Assembly (NCBI GenBank): GCA_030827475.1
Contig: JAUREJ010000011.1
Span: 12,540-55,641 of the forward strand
Origin: Candidatus Poseidonia sp.
Lineage (GTDB): Archaea > Thermoplasmatota > Poseidoniia > Poseidoniales > Poseidoniaceae
Direction of reading: 5' to 3'
DNA length: 43,102 nt
The position numbers and the translations under genes were made by a program. Within the stretch, counting starts at the first letter, position 1; each line of letters opens with the position of its first letter. Below the pieces are notes generated by a model. The model searched no databases. It had not been told where the DNA came from and worked only from the letters and a program-made list of their open reading frames with translations. Below are positions 1-7,041 of the stretch, piece by piece.

Positions 1-85
1 CGGCGGGCCTATTTTTCATCGTTGAAGGCGACGTTCATCGTTTTCATGAGCAAGCAATAAGAACCGACTTTCAAAGCGGCAGAAT

Positions 86-265
86 ATGTCCGTTGAGGCT
101 ATGGTACAGAAGATGATTGACGATTTGACCGCCGCTCTTGGAGATGCTGCAAAGCACGACAAGGGCAACTCCGCCGCTGGCACCCGTGTGCGAAAGGCCA
201 TGCAGGATGCCAAGGCTACCGCACAAGCCATTCGCATCCAAGTCCAAACCGACAAGAGCGCTTGA
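86..265 (+). CDS. Small histone H1-like (Hc1-type) DNA-binding protein
   Basis: A 59-residue basic, alanine-rich protein. Residues 27-36 read GNSAAGTRVR, followed by a helix rich in Lys, Ala and Gln. This matches the core of the bacterial Hc1/histone H1-like family (GNKAAGTRVRK in typical members), whose small proteins bind and compact DNA. A stop codon lies in frame at 23-25, and ATG at 86 is the first start after it; ATG at 101 is a weaker alternative. The next gene starts about 80 bases downstream on the same strand. The family match is from recalled motif similarity. The DNA-compaction role is inferred and has not been shown for an archaeal member here. Confidence 0.75.
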   Translation: MSVEAMVQKMIDDLTAALGDAAKHDKGNSAAGTRVRKAMQDAKATAQAIRIQVQTDKSA

Positions 266-345
266 AGCGAAGATCGGCGCACGCCGACACCTCACCTCTG
301 CTCAGCCGAGCATAGGTTGAATTGATGCGTTGCTGAGGCCACGCC

Positions 346-1392
346 ATGCAACCGCTCGCTGGTATCAAGGTACTCGATCTTTCACGCATTCTGGCCGGCC
401 CACACGCCGCCCAGACCCTCGCTGATTTGGGGGCTGAAGTGATCAAAGTTGAAGCCCCTTGGGGCGACGACACCCGCCACTGGGGCCCCCCGTTTCAAAC
501 CGGATTTACCGGCGAAGACGTCGCTGCCTACTACCTCTCGTGCAACCGGGGAAAAACCGTGGTGACCGGGGACATCAAAGTTGAGCGCGACCGCATTCGT
601 GAACTCATCGCCCAAGCCGATGTTGTCATTGAGAATTTCAAGCCGGGCACCTTTGAACGACTCCTCGGCCCGGTTGACCGTCGGACCGTTCTTTGCAGCA
701 TCTCCGGCTACGGCCAAAGCGGACCCCGACGGGACGAGGTGGCGTTTGACCTCACGATGCAAGCTCGAAGCGGGATCATGTCCATCACCGGCGACGCTCA
801 CGGCGAGCCGGCGAAGGTCGGCGTCGCCTGGATCGACGTCATGACCGGGATGAACGCAGTCAGTGCAATCCTTGCCGCCCTGTACCGCCGGGAAAAGACC
901 GGTGAAGGGACGAGAATAGACATCTCCCTCTGGGACACCGCATTGGCTGCTTTGGTGAATCAAGGGCACAACGCGCTGGCGGGCTCCACGCCCCAGCGCA
1001 TGGGCAGTGCACACCCCAACCTTGTCCCCTACCGTGCCTTCCAAACCAAAGACGGGTGGTTTGCCATCGGCGTGGGAACCGAAAACCAATGGCGAGCTCT
1101 GGTGCAGGCACTCGACCTTGACGTCCCCGAACAGTGGAACGAAAACAGCGCACGAATCAACGAGCGAGAGGCGGTTGAAGCGACCGTCCAGAACGCCGTT
1201 TCAGGGTGGGAACGTGCGACGCTTGAGACGCTGCTGACGGGCATCCCGTGTGCGCCGGTCAACACCGTGAACGAAGCGCTGGTGGATGTTCAAACCGTTG
1301 CGCGTGGTGGCCTCGTGAACCACCGGGGCGTGACCACGCTCGCCAGTCCGCTCCGCTTTCTTCAACCGTCAAACGAAAACAACGAGGTTTGA
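346..1392 (+). CDS. CaiB/BaiF family (class III) CoA-transferase
   Basis: A 348-residue class III CoA-transferase, a family that moves CoA between carboxylic acids through an aspartyl-CoA thioester intermediate. The N-terminus has the family opening (GIKVLDLSRILAGP, then GAEVIKVE) and the NRGK segment near residues 67-70. Asp135 in FDLTMQARSG occupies the catalytic aspartate position. The protein is somewhat shorter than the usual 380-430 residues, losing length near the C-terminus. Its stop lies inside the last codons of the convergent FEN1 gene (31-base overlap). Substrate cannot be told from sequence; a fatty-acid, oxalate or carnitine-like acid is possible, and no pathway genes are adjacent. 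Confidence 0.93.
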   Translation: MQPLAGIKVLDLSRILAGPHAAQTLADLGAEVIKVEAPWGDDTRHWGPPFQTGFTGEDVAAYYLSCNRGKTVVTGDIKVERDRIRELIAQADVVIENFKPGTFERLLGPVDRRTVLCSISGYGQSGPRRDEVAFDLTMQARSGIMSITGDAHGEPAKVGVAWIDVMTGMNAVSAILAALYRREKTGEGTRIDISLWDTALAALVNQGHNALAGSTPQRMGSAHPNLVPYRAFQTKDGWFAIGVGTENQWRALVQALDLDVPEQWNENSARINEREAVEATVQNAVSGWERATLETLLTGIPCAPVNTVNEALVDVQTVARGGLVNHRGVTTLASPLRFLQPSNENNEV

Positions 1393-2396
1393 CCGCCTTC
1401 TCGAAGGTAGCCACCTTCGGTCAGTTTCTCGAAGGCTTGGTCCATGCGCCGTTGACTGAATTGTCGCTCGATTTGAAGAAATTGGATCAAGCCTTGCCGG
1501 TCCACTTGCCCCTGAACCAACGCTTCATCCTCCACGTCCACCGCAGGGTGGTTGTGGAAAATCTCTCGGATTTCGTCAAGGTGCGCAGGAACCTCCTCTT
1601 CCTTTGCTTCACACACCGCTTCCAGCGTACCGTATTTCTTGATGAGTTTGAGGCCCGTCTTTGGCCCGATGCCCTTGATGCCGGGGTGATAGTCTGTGCC
1701 GATTATGATGGCCAAATCCACCAGTTGTTCCCTGCTGAGGCCGTTGGTCTTCAGCAGTTCTTCAAGCCCGATCGATTGGGCATGAACCACGCGCCCGTAG
1801 CGTTTCGTCCCCTCGTCCATCAGGTTGCGCACCAAAACAGGAGAGCCGTAGAGCAAGGCGTCCCAGTCCTGCGTTGCGACGATATCGAGTTGCCCTTTGG
1901 CCGCCATCACCGCTGCTTGAGCCTCCCCCTCTGCAGCCGCAGTCACCCACGGCACACCCATCAAATCCAGGAGGCGTTGGGTCTCTTCGACCATCTGTGG
2001 GGAGTAGTGCATGATGCGGGCAGCCATTTTCTGGGCCAGCGCAAAATCGCCGGCGGCCACGGCTTCTGCGTGGATCGCTTCAGCTTCTTCCCGGCGTGCT
2101 CGCCGTGCCGCCATTTCGTCGGCTTTCAACTCCGGTGACGTGCCGTCAAAGATGTACACGGGTTTGATGCCCATGCTCAACAACGTCGCCGTGCGGTGAA
2201 GGAAACCCATCAGGTGCGAAACGGGGTTGCCGTTGGTGTCACGAAGCGGCATGCCGTCGCCCTGAGGTGAGCGGTCGCGCATGGTGGTCAAAAATTGAAA
2301 CGCCGTCAGAAAGGCATCGATGCCAACCCGCTTCCCTGCAAGCGCCTTGAGGCTGGTCTGTTCAGCGGGTGCGATGTCTTTCAGATTGCAGCCCAT
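1362..2396 (-). CDS. fen: Flap endonuclease 1 (FEN1/XPG family)
   Basis: Structure-specific 5' flap endonuclease used in Okazaki-fragment maturation and long-patch repair. The 344-residue protein starts MGCNLKDIAP; the N-terminus must be close to the active site, which favours ATG at 2396 over longer frames. Metal ligands are visible: Asp27 (GIDAF), Asp84 (IFDG), Glu156 and Glu158 (EGEAQ), Asp177 and Asp179 (QDWD) and Asp235 (GTDY). A helix-hairpin-helix-type loop GIKGIGPKTG follows at 239-248. The C-terminus carries a PCNA-interacting peptide, Gln336-x-x-Leu339-x-x-Phe342. Length is normal for archaeal FEN1. It diverges from the tRNA methyltransferase gene with 75 bases between starts, and its end overlaps the CoA-transferase. 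Confidence 0.97.
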   Translation of the reverse strand: MGCNLKDIAPAEQTSLKALAGKRVGIDAFLTAFQFLTTMRDRSPQGDGMPLRDTNGNPVSHLMGFLHRTATLLSMGIKPVYIFDGTSPELKADEMAARRARREEAEAIHAEAVAAGDFALAQKMAARIMHYSPQMVEETQRLLDLMGVPWVTAAAEGEAQAAVMAAKGQLDIVATQDWDALLYGSPVLVRNLMDEGTKRYGRVVHAQSIGLEELLKTNGLSREQLVDLAIIIGTDYHPGIKGIGPKTGLKLIKKYGTLEAVCEAKEEEVPAHLDEIREIFHNHPAVDVEDEALVQGQVDRQGLIQFLQIERQFSQRRMDQAFEKLTEGGYLREGGQTSLFSFDG

Positions 2397-2471
2397 AACC
2401 AAAACACAAGGCCACCCTATGTAGGCCTTCGCCTGCGAGAGCATCAAGAGGGTGAAACGGCAGGAACGCCC

Positions 2472-3617
2472 ATGGGGGACGTTCTTGCTTGCCTCCGAGG
2501 GTGGCACCCCGCCTTGGCCGCTGCAGAGTTATCGGAGTTGCTGCCAAACGCCGAGCTCGTCCCCACGCCAACGCCACGTTGGTGGAAAGTGAATCGCTCA
2601 ACGCACGAAGAGCGCGATGCTGCCCTCGCTGTCGCCAGTGGATTGCAGTGTTTTCTCCATGAAGGGCAGGTGTTGTCGGTTTCGAACACCACCGAAGAAA
2701 CGTGGTTTTCATCGGCCGTCGCTTATGTGGAAGCCCATCCTGTTGAAGGCAGCGTTGCGGTTCGCAGTTGGTCCCAGAACGGCAAATTATCGGGATGGAG
2801 CCTCTCTCGCCTCTCCAAGCGTCTGGGCGGAGCCCTGCACGACCGGGGCTACACCGTTGACCTTGAGCATCCGGAAAGGGTGTTGGCGCTCATTGGCGAC
2901 GGAAAAGCCCAACACCTCGCATGGGGCTGGATGGAAGGTGACGGGAAAGCGGCCTTTTCCAACGGAGAGCGCCGTGCCGGTGAACGACCTTTCTTCAAAC
3001 CGGTCAGCCTTGACCCTATGTTGGCTCGGCTTGCCGTAAACTTGGCCGCCGGACCGGTTGATGCGGGGCCCGTGGTCGACCCCATGACGGGAACCGGGGG
3101 CTTTCTGATCGAAGCGGCGCTGAGCGACCGACCCTGCTTGGGCATTGACCTCAATTCGGAAATGGCCCACGGTGCAGAAGCCAACCTCGTTTGGGCGTGC
3201 GATGGACCTGTCGACCATGCCCGTGTGGTTCGCGGCGATGCGACCCGTTTAGCCGACCTGCTGCCCAAAGCTTGGCACGGTGCTGTTGCCGGCTTCGTGC
3301 TCGACCCCCCGTATGGACGGAACTCTCACGGAAGCATGGAATCGTTGGGCCTCCTCGAAGCGTGCTTGAAAAGTGCTCGCGGCGTTGCGGCTCCATCAGC
3401 GGGCTTTGTGTTGATTCTCCCCGTTCACCCGATTCAGCCCCACCCGGAAGAGTCGGTCCCGCTCAACACCGATTTCTCGCTGCTCCACGGCGATTGGGAA
3501 GGCGTTCGCACGCGCATTGAAGCGACCGGCTGGACCCTCCAATCGGCTCATGTCGAACGGGTCCACCGAAGCCTTAGTCGGCTGATCCTTCACGCACGAT
3601 GCGCTCCTCAAGATTGA
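2472..3617 (+). CDS. tRNA (guanine-N2) methyltransferase, Trm-G10/Trm11 type with THUMP-like N-terminus
   Basis: A 381-residue SAM-dependent methyltransferase predicted to modify G10 in the D-arm of tRNA. The N-terminal half (about 1-165) has the layout of the ferredoxin-like plus THUMP region, starting with a CLRGWHPALAAAEL segment that matches the family start. The C-terminal Rossmann domain has SAM motif I VVDPMTGTGGFLIEA (201-215) and the amino-methyltransferase motif IV DPPYG (279-283 region). ATG at 2472 was chosen because homologous sequence begins there; the open frame extends further upstream into the divergent FEN1 gene. The 3' end overlaps the convergent cysteine-cluster gene by 44 bases. 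Family is clear; target base is inferred. Confidence 0.9.
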   Translation: MGDVLACLRGWHPALAAAELSELLPNAELVPTPTPRWWKVNRSTHEERDAALAVASGLQCFLHEGQVLSVSNTTEETWFSSAVAYVEAHPVEGSVAVRSWSQNGKLSGWSLSRLSKRLGGALHDRGYTVDLEHPERVLALIGDGKAQHLAWGWMEGDGKAAFSNGERRAGERPFFKPVSLDPMLARLAVNLAAGPVDAGPVVDPMTGTGGFLIEAALSDRPCLGIDLNSEMAHGAEANLVWACDGPVDHARVVRGDATRLADLLPKAWHGAVAGFVLDPPYGRNSHGSMESLGLLEACLKSARGVAAPSAGFVLILPVHPIQPHPEESVPLNTDFSLLHGDWEGVRTRIEATGWTLQSAHVERVHRSLSRLILHARCAPQD

Positions 3618-3987
3618 GCAACACGACGTCCGTGCCCTCCGGGGGCGGCGGGAATTGGGTTCGATGCGGACACCCCTCGTCCAAAACGGCAGCGTCTCGG
3701 TCGTTCAGCACGTAAGGGTAGGTCTGGCAGCCTTTGGGTCGAATTTCGTACACCGAACACAACCCCTCGGCATCAGCGTCAGCAGACGAGGTCAGCAGGA
3801 AAACGCACGCACGGGTCTCCTCTCGGTTCAGCAAGGTCAACACGCCGTCGTTGACGACGCAGAAGTCCGCCTCTTTCATCCCGGTTCGACGAGCGAGGCG
3901 AGCCGCTTCCGCTTTGGTGATAGGCATGGTGGTTTCCCTACAGCACGCCGAACACCCGCTTGGAATGCACGGAAGGGAGCGCGCCAT
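3574..3987 (-). CDS. YkgJ-family cysteine cluster protein
   Basis: A 137-residue protein of the YkgJ/UPF0153 family, thought to bind zinc or an iron-sulfur cluster. Cysteines are spaced as in the family: Cys7, Cys12, Cys15 and Cys16 (GCSACC), then Cys43, Cys61, and the CSVYEIRPKGCQTYP block with Cys77 and Cys87. The biochemical role of the family is not settled. ATG at 3987 is needed to keep Cys7-Cys16. The gene lies between the convergent tRNA methyltransferase gene and tRNA-Arg on the opposite strand. Confidence 0.85.
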   Translation of the reverse strand: MARSLPCIPSGCSACCRETTMPITKAEAARLARRTGMKEADFCVVNDGVLTLLNREETRACVFLLTSSADADAEGLCSVYEIRPKGCQTYPYVLNDRDAAVLDEGCPHRTQFPPPPEGTDVVLLNLEERIVREGSAD

Positions 3988-4043
3988 GCACGAGCCACGC
4001 CACCCGCCTTCTTCAAGAAGGGGGGGCCTCTCGCGGGTTCAAC

Positions 4044-4120
4044 GGGCGATTAGGGTAGTCTGGATATCCTTCCGGCCTTCGGAGCCGGAGACGGGGGTTC
4101 GAATCCTCCATCGCCCGCCA
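4044..4120 (+). tRNA. tRNA-Arg (anticodon TCG) with encoded CCA
   Basis: A 77-base cloverleaf. The seven-base acceptor stem GGGCGAT pairs fully with ATCGCCC, followed by discriminator G and a genomically encoded CCA. The anticodon stem CCGGC pairs with GCCGG around the loop CTTCGGA, giving U33 and anticodon TCG (reads CGA and possibly other CGN codons). The T stem GGGGG/CCTCC (one G-T) holds the loop TTCGAAT. The D arm is GGGT...GG...TCC. No intron is seen. The final A of CCA is immediately followed by the stop codon of the opposite-strand gene that ends at 4121. Confidence 0.95.
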
Positions 4121-4972
4121 TCACGATGCCAACAGGGTGTACCCGCACGTTTCCATCAAAACGGTATAGATCTCGTGGTGTTCCTGGGCCAACGAATGGT
4201 CCAGAACGAAGAGGAGCTGAAAAGTAGTCTCGGTTATTTTTCGGTACTCCACGCCGCTGCCTTCTGGTGCCCACACGGCCCCCACCGGCATCATCGGGAA
4301 GTGTTCATTCCCCCATTCGATGAACGATTCATCCAGTTGCACTGTCATCGTACCCTTATGTTCTTCATGAGCTTCTTCGCAGACGAAGATGCTGGCGTTT
4401 TCTCGTGCAAACCATGGCGCGTTTTCGCTGATAATGTTCAACGCCCCCTGTTGTTCATCCCCTTCCATGGAAGCAACAGCGTACTCCATCAACTCCCTCC
4501 ACAACGGTCGAGCTTCATCCTCTCCATACCAGTAATCGGTGAGGAGAGCGAGCCGGTTCAGCGCACGGGTGTAAAAATACACTGAACGCTCCTCTCTTGA
4601 AAGATCGGCTTTGGTGGAGGCGATCAACTCAGTGAAGAGGCTGAACTTCCGGCTGAGTCCGGCCTGGTCGGAGTATCGAATGGCGAGTTCCCACATGCTT
4701 CGCTGCCAGTCGGCGTATCCCTCGTCTCCGGTTCGAGCAAGCAGGGCAACACGCGCCTCGAGGTACGAGATGACGTCAAAAGGGTTGACGACAGAGCCGC
4801 CCGGCGTGTCTTGAGCTTGCCAGAGGACCGAGTGAAGGTTGAACAGCTCCTCGCAAACATTGAGCATGTCTCCAACGCTCAGGTTTGCTTCGTCGAGGTA
4901 CGTTTCGTATTCCTCATGATGCGCGTGCCTTGAAATCAATTCCATCAATTGGTTGGTTGGCTGGTTGTTCAT
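4121..4972 (-). CDS. Hypothetical acidic protein, last gene of the tRNA-adjacent operon
   Basis: A 283-residue, strongly acidic, mostly helical protein with no motif I recognise and no membrane segment. Its start overlaps the stop of the phosphatase gene as ATGA, so translation is probably coupled. Its stop codon begins one base after the CCA of tRNA-Arg on the other strand. Being the last member of a packed operon of unfamiliar genes suggests it belongs to an acquired block. No function can be assigned. Confidence 0.75.
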   Translation of the reverse strand: MNNQPTNQLMELISRHAHHEEYETYLDEANLSVGDMLNVCEELFNLHSVLWQAQDTPGGSVVNPFDVISYLEARVALLARTGDEGYADWQRSMWELAIRYSDQAGLSRKFSLFTELIASTKADLSREERSVYFYTRALNRLALLTDYWYGEDEARPLWRELMEYAVASMEGDEQQGALNIISENAPWFARENASIFVCEEAHEEHKGTMTVQLDESFIEWGNEHFPMMPVGAVWAPEGSGVEYRKITETTFQLLFVLDHSLAQEHHEIYTVLMETCGYTLLAS

Positions 4973-5611
4973 TGGTCTCCCCTCCTTTTCCCCTTGGTTG
5001 GTTTAAATCGGATTGGAGGGTCGTTTTCGTTTCCAATCGCTTCTTCTTGGTCGCCATCGGAGGCAACTTGACCGCTGGCCAGGTCCATCAAGAAGGCGAC
5101 TTGACGCGGGTTCATGCAGTGAGGACTGCGGATTTCACGAACCGCATGGATGGCCTCGCGCATGTTCATGCCCCGTAACCAAAGGTACAACGAGGCAAAG
5201 GTCCCCGCACGGCTCAAGCCCCCCATGCAGTGCACCACCACCTTTGCGCCTTCTGGAACGGTGGTCAAGATCTTCTGCAAGACGGGGCTTGCCATGTCCA
5301 TCCACGCATCCGTGGGTGAGGTGGTGTAGGCAAAGGGAAGGTGGTAACATGATAAAACCGTTGTTTTGCAACTGCTGAGGGAGGTCTTCAACGCGAAGGA
5401 CACGCATGTCGTCGTCGGTGATCAGGCTGATGACGTGGGAGACGCCCATGTCAACGAGCGCTTGGACGTCCACATCGAGTTGGCGGTCCCAACTGCCCGT
5501 GGAAGCAACGGGTTGGTACTTTCCCGGACACAACGTAAGGCCCAAGGCACCCTCGTCGCCTTCGAGTTCAATCCACGACACGTAGAGAGGATGGGTGGTG
5601 CTGTTGCGCAT
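4969..5611 (-). pseudogene. Dual-specificity (CDKN3/KAP-like) protein phosphatase, interrupted by a one-base frameshift
   Basis: Two overlapping frames make one phosphatase. The N-terminal part, from ATG at 5611 to about 5348, starts MRNSTTHPLYV and contains GLTLCPGKYQ, SWDRQLDVDV and VSHVISLITDDD. The C-terminal part, below about 5346, contains YHLPFAYTTSP and the cysteine-phosphatase signature HCMGGLSRAGT (HCxxGxxRxGT). The minus-strand sequence at the junction reads ATG-T-TAC-CAC; removing one T (5346 or 5347) joins both parts into 213 residues in the order expected for KAP-like phosphatases. As written, the first frame runs on to a stop at 5135 and lacks the catalytic cysteine. It could be a true mutation, a sequencing or assembly error, or recoding. 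Neighbours on both sides are joined without gaps (TGA-ATG upstream, ATGA downstream). Confidence 0.85.
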
Positions 5612-5938
5612 TCAAACACCCCCTCGACGGTTGCGGTTGCCATACGCCCACATCGTTCGCCAAATATCGAGGCACACGTCGTGATATTCGTCGTCTGGAA
5701 TGCTGTTTTTGAAATTGTCATACGCCATCGACGATAGGTACGCAGAAATCGCTTCTTGAACCACCTCGCGAGGCAAAACGGTCCGGTAGGGGTAGTCGGC
5801 CGCAGCGAGATGAGTAACTTGCGCTTCGGGGAAGACGGCGTTGATGTGGTCGGAATGACGAGCGCGCACGAGGAGGTCGTCGGGCTGGTGACGGTGAGCG
5901 ACGATGGACAGATAGCCGCCGGAAACGAAGAGCCACAT
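5612..5938 (-). CDS. Conserved protein of unknown function (MWLF...DYPYR family)
   Basis: A 108-residue soluble protein. It resembles an uncharacterised family, seen mainly in bacteria, with the pattern MWLF-x-GGYLSIV near the start, LLVRARH in the middle, then ADYPYR, YDNFK and a closing W-R-x-MW. I know no function for the family; the recall is from memory of its conserved residues. The start codon at 5938 directly follows the TGA of the small zinc-ribbon gene, and its own TGA is directly followed by the ATG of the phosphatase gene, so it is co-translated in the island operon. Confidence 0.8.
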   Translation of the reverse strand: MWLFVSGGYLSIVAHRHQPDDLLVRARHSDHINAVFPEAQVTHLAAADYPYRTVLPREVVQEAISAYLSSMAYDNFKNSIPDDEYHDVCLDIWRTMWAYGNRNRRGGV

Positions 5939-6088
5939 TCAACAACTCCCTCCTTTGTTGTGATGCTCCCAATCTCCCGAAGAGGTGTCATTTGGATAAT
6001 CAAAGGCTCGCCATCTCCCATCGTTGCATTTGACCATGTGGATGGTTTGGCCACAAGTCCTGCACAAACGCCGATAATGCTCTGTCAA
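5939..6088 (-). CDS. Very small zinc-ribbon-like protein with TTG start
   Basis: A 49-residue protein. It carries CRTCG at 9-13, Cys21 in VKCNDGRWRAFDYP, and a late His-His pair (42-43) and Cys49, a layout that could coordinate zinc. No ATG or GTG is well placed. TTG at 6088 overlaps the stop of the upstream gene as TTGA, which matches the tight spacing in the rest of this operon, and the protein sequence before it looks random. Its TGA is directly followed by the next ATG. Function unknown. Confidence 0.6.
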   Translation of the reverse strand: MTEHYRRLCRTCGQTIHMVKCNDGRWRAFDYPNDTSSGDWEHHNKGGSC

Positions 6089-6471
6089 GCCACCACCTCT
6101 TCTGACATCACCTGCGGCGGGTGAAATTCTTCGTTGAATTGAGCAGCCGTTAGAAGAATTGTGTGAGCGCCAATTTGCATGCGGCATCCCAAAGAATGAA
6201 GTGTTTCCGCAACCATGGCCAAGAGCGCCAATTCCCGAGGCCTGCAAACGGCGACGATGCAGCGAACGGTACGGCGGTCCAGAACCTGCACGATGAAGCC
6301 GTAATCCCGTTCGAAAACAATTTTCCCTGATGGGTGCGATAAATACCGCTTCTTGACGTAGGTTTTGTTGCGATTGGAGTGCGCCCTTGCGATTTCTCTG
6401 CTGGTCAGCGCAGGAAGGAGGGAGAGATCGAAACTTGAAACGAATTGGTTTCGACTGGAAGGCGTTGGCAA
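6085..6471 (-). CDS. Hypothetical protein, paralogue of the adjacent upstream gene
   Basis: A 128-residue soluble alpha/beta protein with no recognised domain. From about residue 52 on it can be aligned with the neighbouring 6472-6903 product: both share a YGF/MGF-(I/V) step, a V/L-RCI strand, a region rich in EL or IEL hydrophobics, HSLG/HVGA before a strand, and an acidic end (NEEF/DEDY). The best start is TTG at 6471, which directly follows the upstream TGA; a downstream start cannot be excluded. Its stop overlaps the TTG of the zinc-ribbon gene. Confidence 0.7.
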   Translation of the reverse strand: MPTPSSRNQFVSSFDLSLLPALTSREIARAHSNRNKTYVKKRYLSHPSGKIVFERDYGFIVQVLDRRTVRCIVAVCRPRELALLAMVAETLHSLGCRMQIGAHTILLTAAQFNEEFHPPQVMSEEVVA

Positions 6472-6903
6472 TCAGGCCACCTCCATGCCAAGAGGAGCGG
6501 GTTCGGAGAGTGGTTTCGAATTCTCCTTCGTGCTCATGCTGTTTGCGTAATCCTCATCGAAGGGAACAACCACCGTATAAGGTGCAAACACAAGTTTGGC
6601 CCCCACGTGTTTTATCGTCGCGTGAACGAAAGCAAGGTCCAGTTCAATATGAGGGTGGTCGACGAGGTAAATGCAACGAAGCTCCCCGTTCCCTCCGTTC
6701 TGAAGGACGAACCCCATGGACTCAAACCAATGGAAGCGCCCAACGGTCCGGTCGCTGCACAAATCACGTATGAATTGGACATTCTTCGGTTGAACAGCCG
6801 CAGCAAATTCTTCGTCATTGATGGATGGCAGCCCTTCTGCTGAAAATTCCCGAAGGGTCGTTTCTTCGACTTGCCGGTTGGTATCCCCTTGATTCGTGTT
6901 CAT
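6472..6903 (-). CDS. Hypothetical protein, first gene of the island operon
   Basis: A 143-residue acidic protein, unrecognised, with an N-terminal polar tail (about 1-30) and a central alpha/beta core around FESMGFVLQN, ELRCIYLVDH and HVGAKLVFAP. The core is similar in order and length to the next gene downstream, suggesting a duplication. It heads a minus-strand run of six genes with zero-length or overlapping junctions. The 138-base upstream region holds two GGATTCAAA repeats spaced 21 bases apart. Function unknown. Confidence 0.72.
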   Translation of the reverse strand: MNTNQGDTNRQVEETTLREFSAEGLPSINDEEFAAAVQPKNVQFIRDLCSDRTVGRFHWFESMGFVLQNGGNGELRCIYLVDHPHIELDLAFVHATIKHVGAKLVFAPYTVVVPFDEDYANSMSTKENSKPLSEPAPLGMEVA

Positions 6904-6929
6904 CTTTAGTGGGGAATCTCTTTTGTTTT

Positions 6930-6965
6930 GGATTCAAATCGGCAACATCCGGATTCAAAATTCAA
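6930..6965. promoter_or_regulatory. Direct repeats GGATTCAAA, 21 bases apart: candidate operator
   Basis: GGATTCAAA occurs at 6930-6938 and 6951-6959, with a partial third copy (AATTCAA) at 6959-6965. The centre spacing of 21 bases is two turns of the helix, and the block lies 27-62 bases upstream of the first gene of the island operon, where a promoter would be. A regulator binding one face of the DNA is a reasonable inference; nothing in the sequence proves it. Confidence 0.35.
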
Positions 6966-7002
6966 CCGGTTACGACGGGACCCCACGGACATCCCGACCG
7001 AC

Positions 7003-7010
7003 CTTTATGG
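7003..7010 (+). promoter_or_regulatory. Possible weak TATA box for the small winged-helix gene
   Basis: The sequence CTTTATGG lies about 32-39 bases before the ATG at 7042. That would place transcription start roughly 10 bases before the start codon, in the usual archaeal arrangement. The match to a TATA box is weak. Confidence 0.3.
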
Positions 7011-7041
7011 CCGATGTTCACCTATGGATACATGAGAAATC

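Noticed and set aside
1248-2138. 296-codon plus-strand frame opposite FEN1
   Set aside because: Shadow frame across a conserved nuclease; no domain.
4100-4120. Possible attachment-site duplication of the tRNA-Arg 3' end at the far side of the island
   Set aside because: No copy of the acceptor/T-arm sequence was found in 6904-7041 by eye, so an att repeat cannot be claimed.
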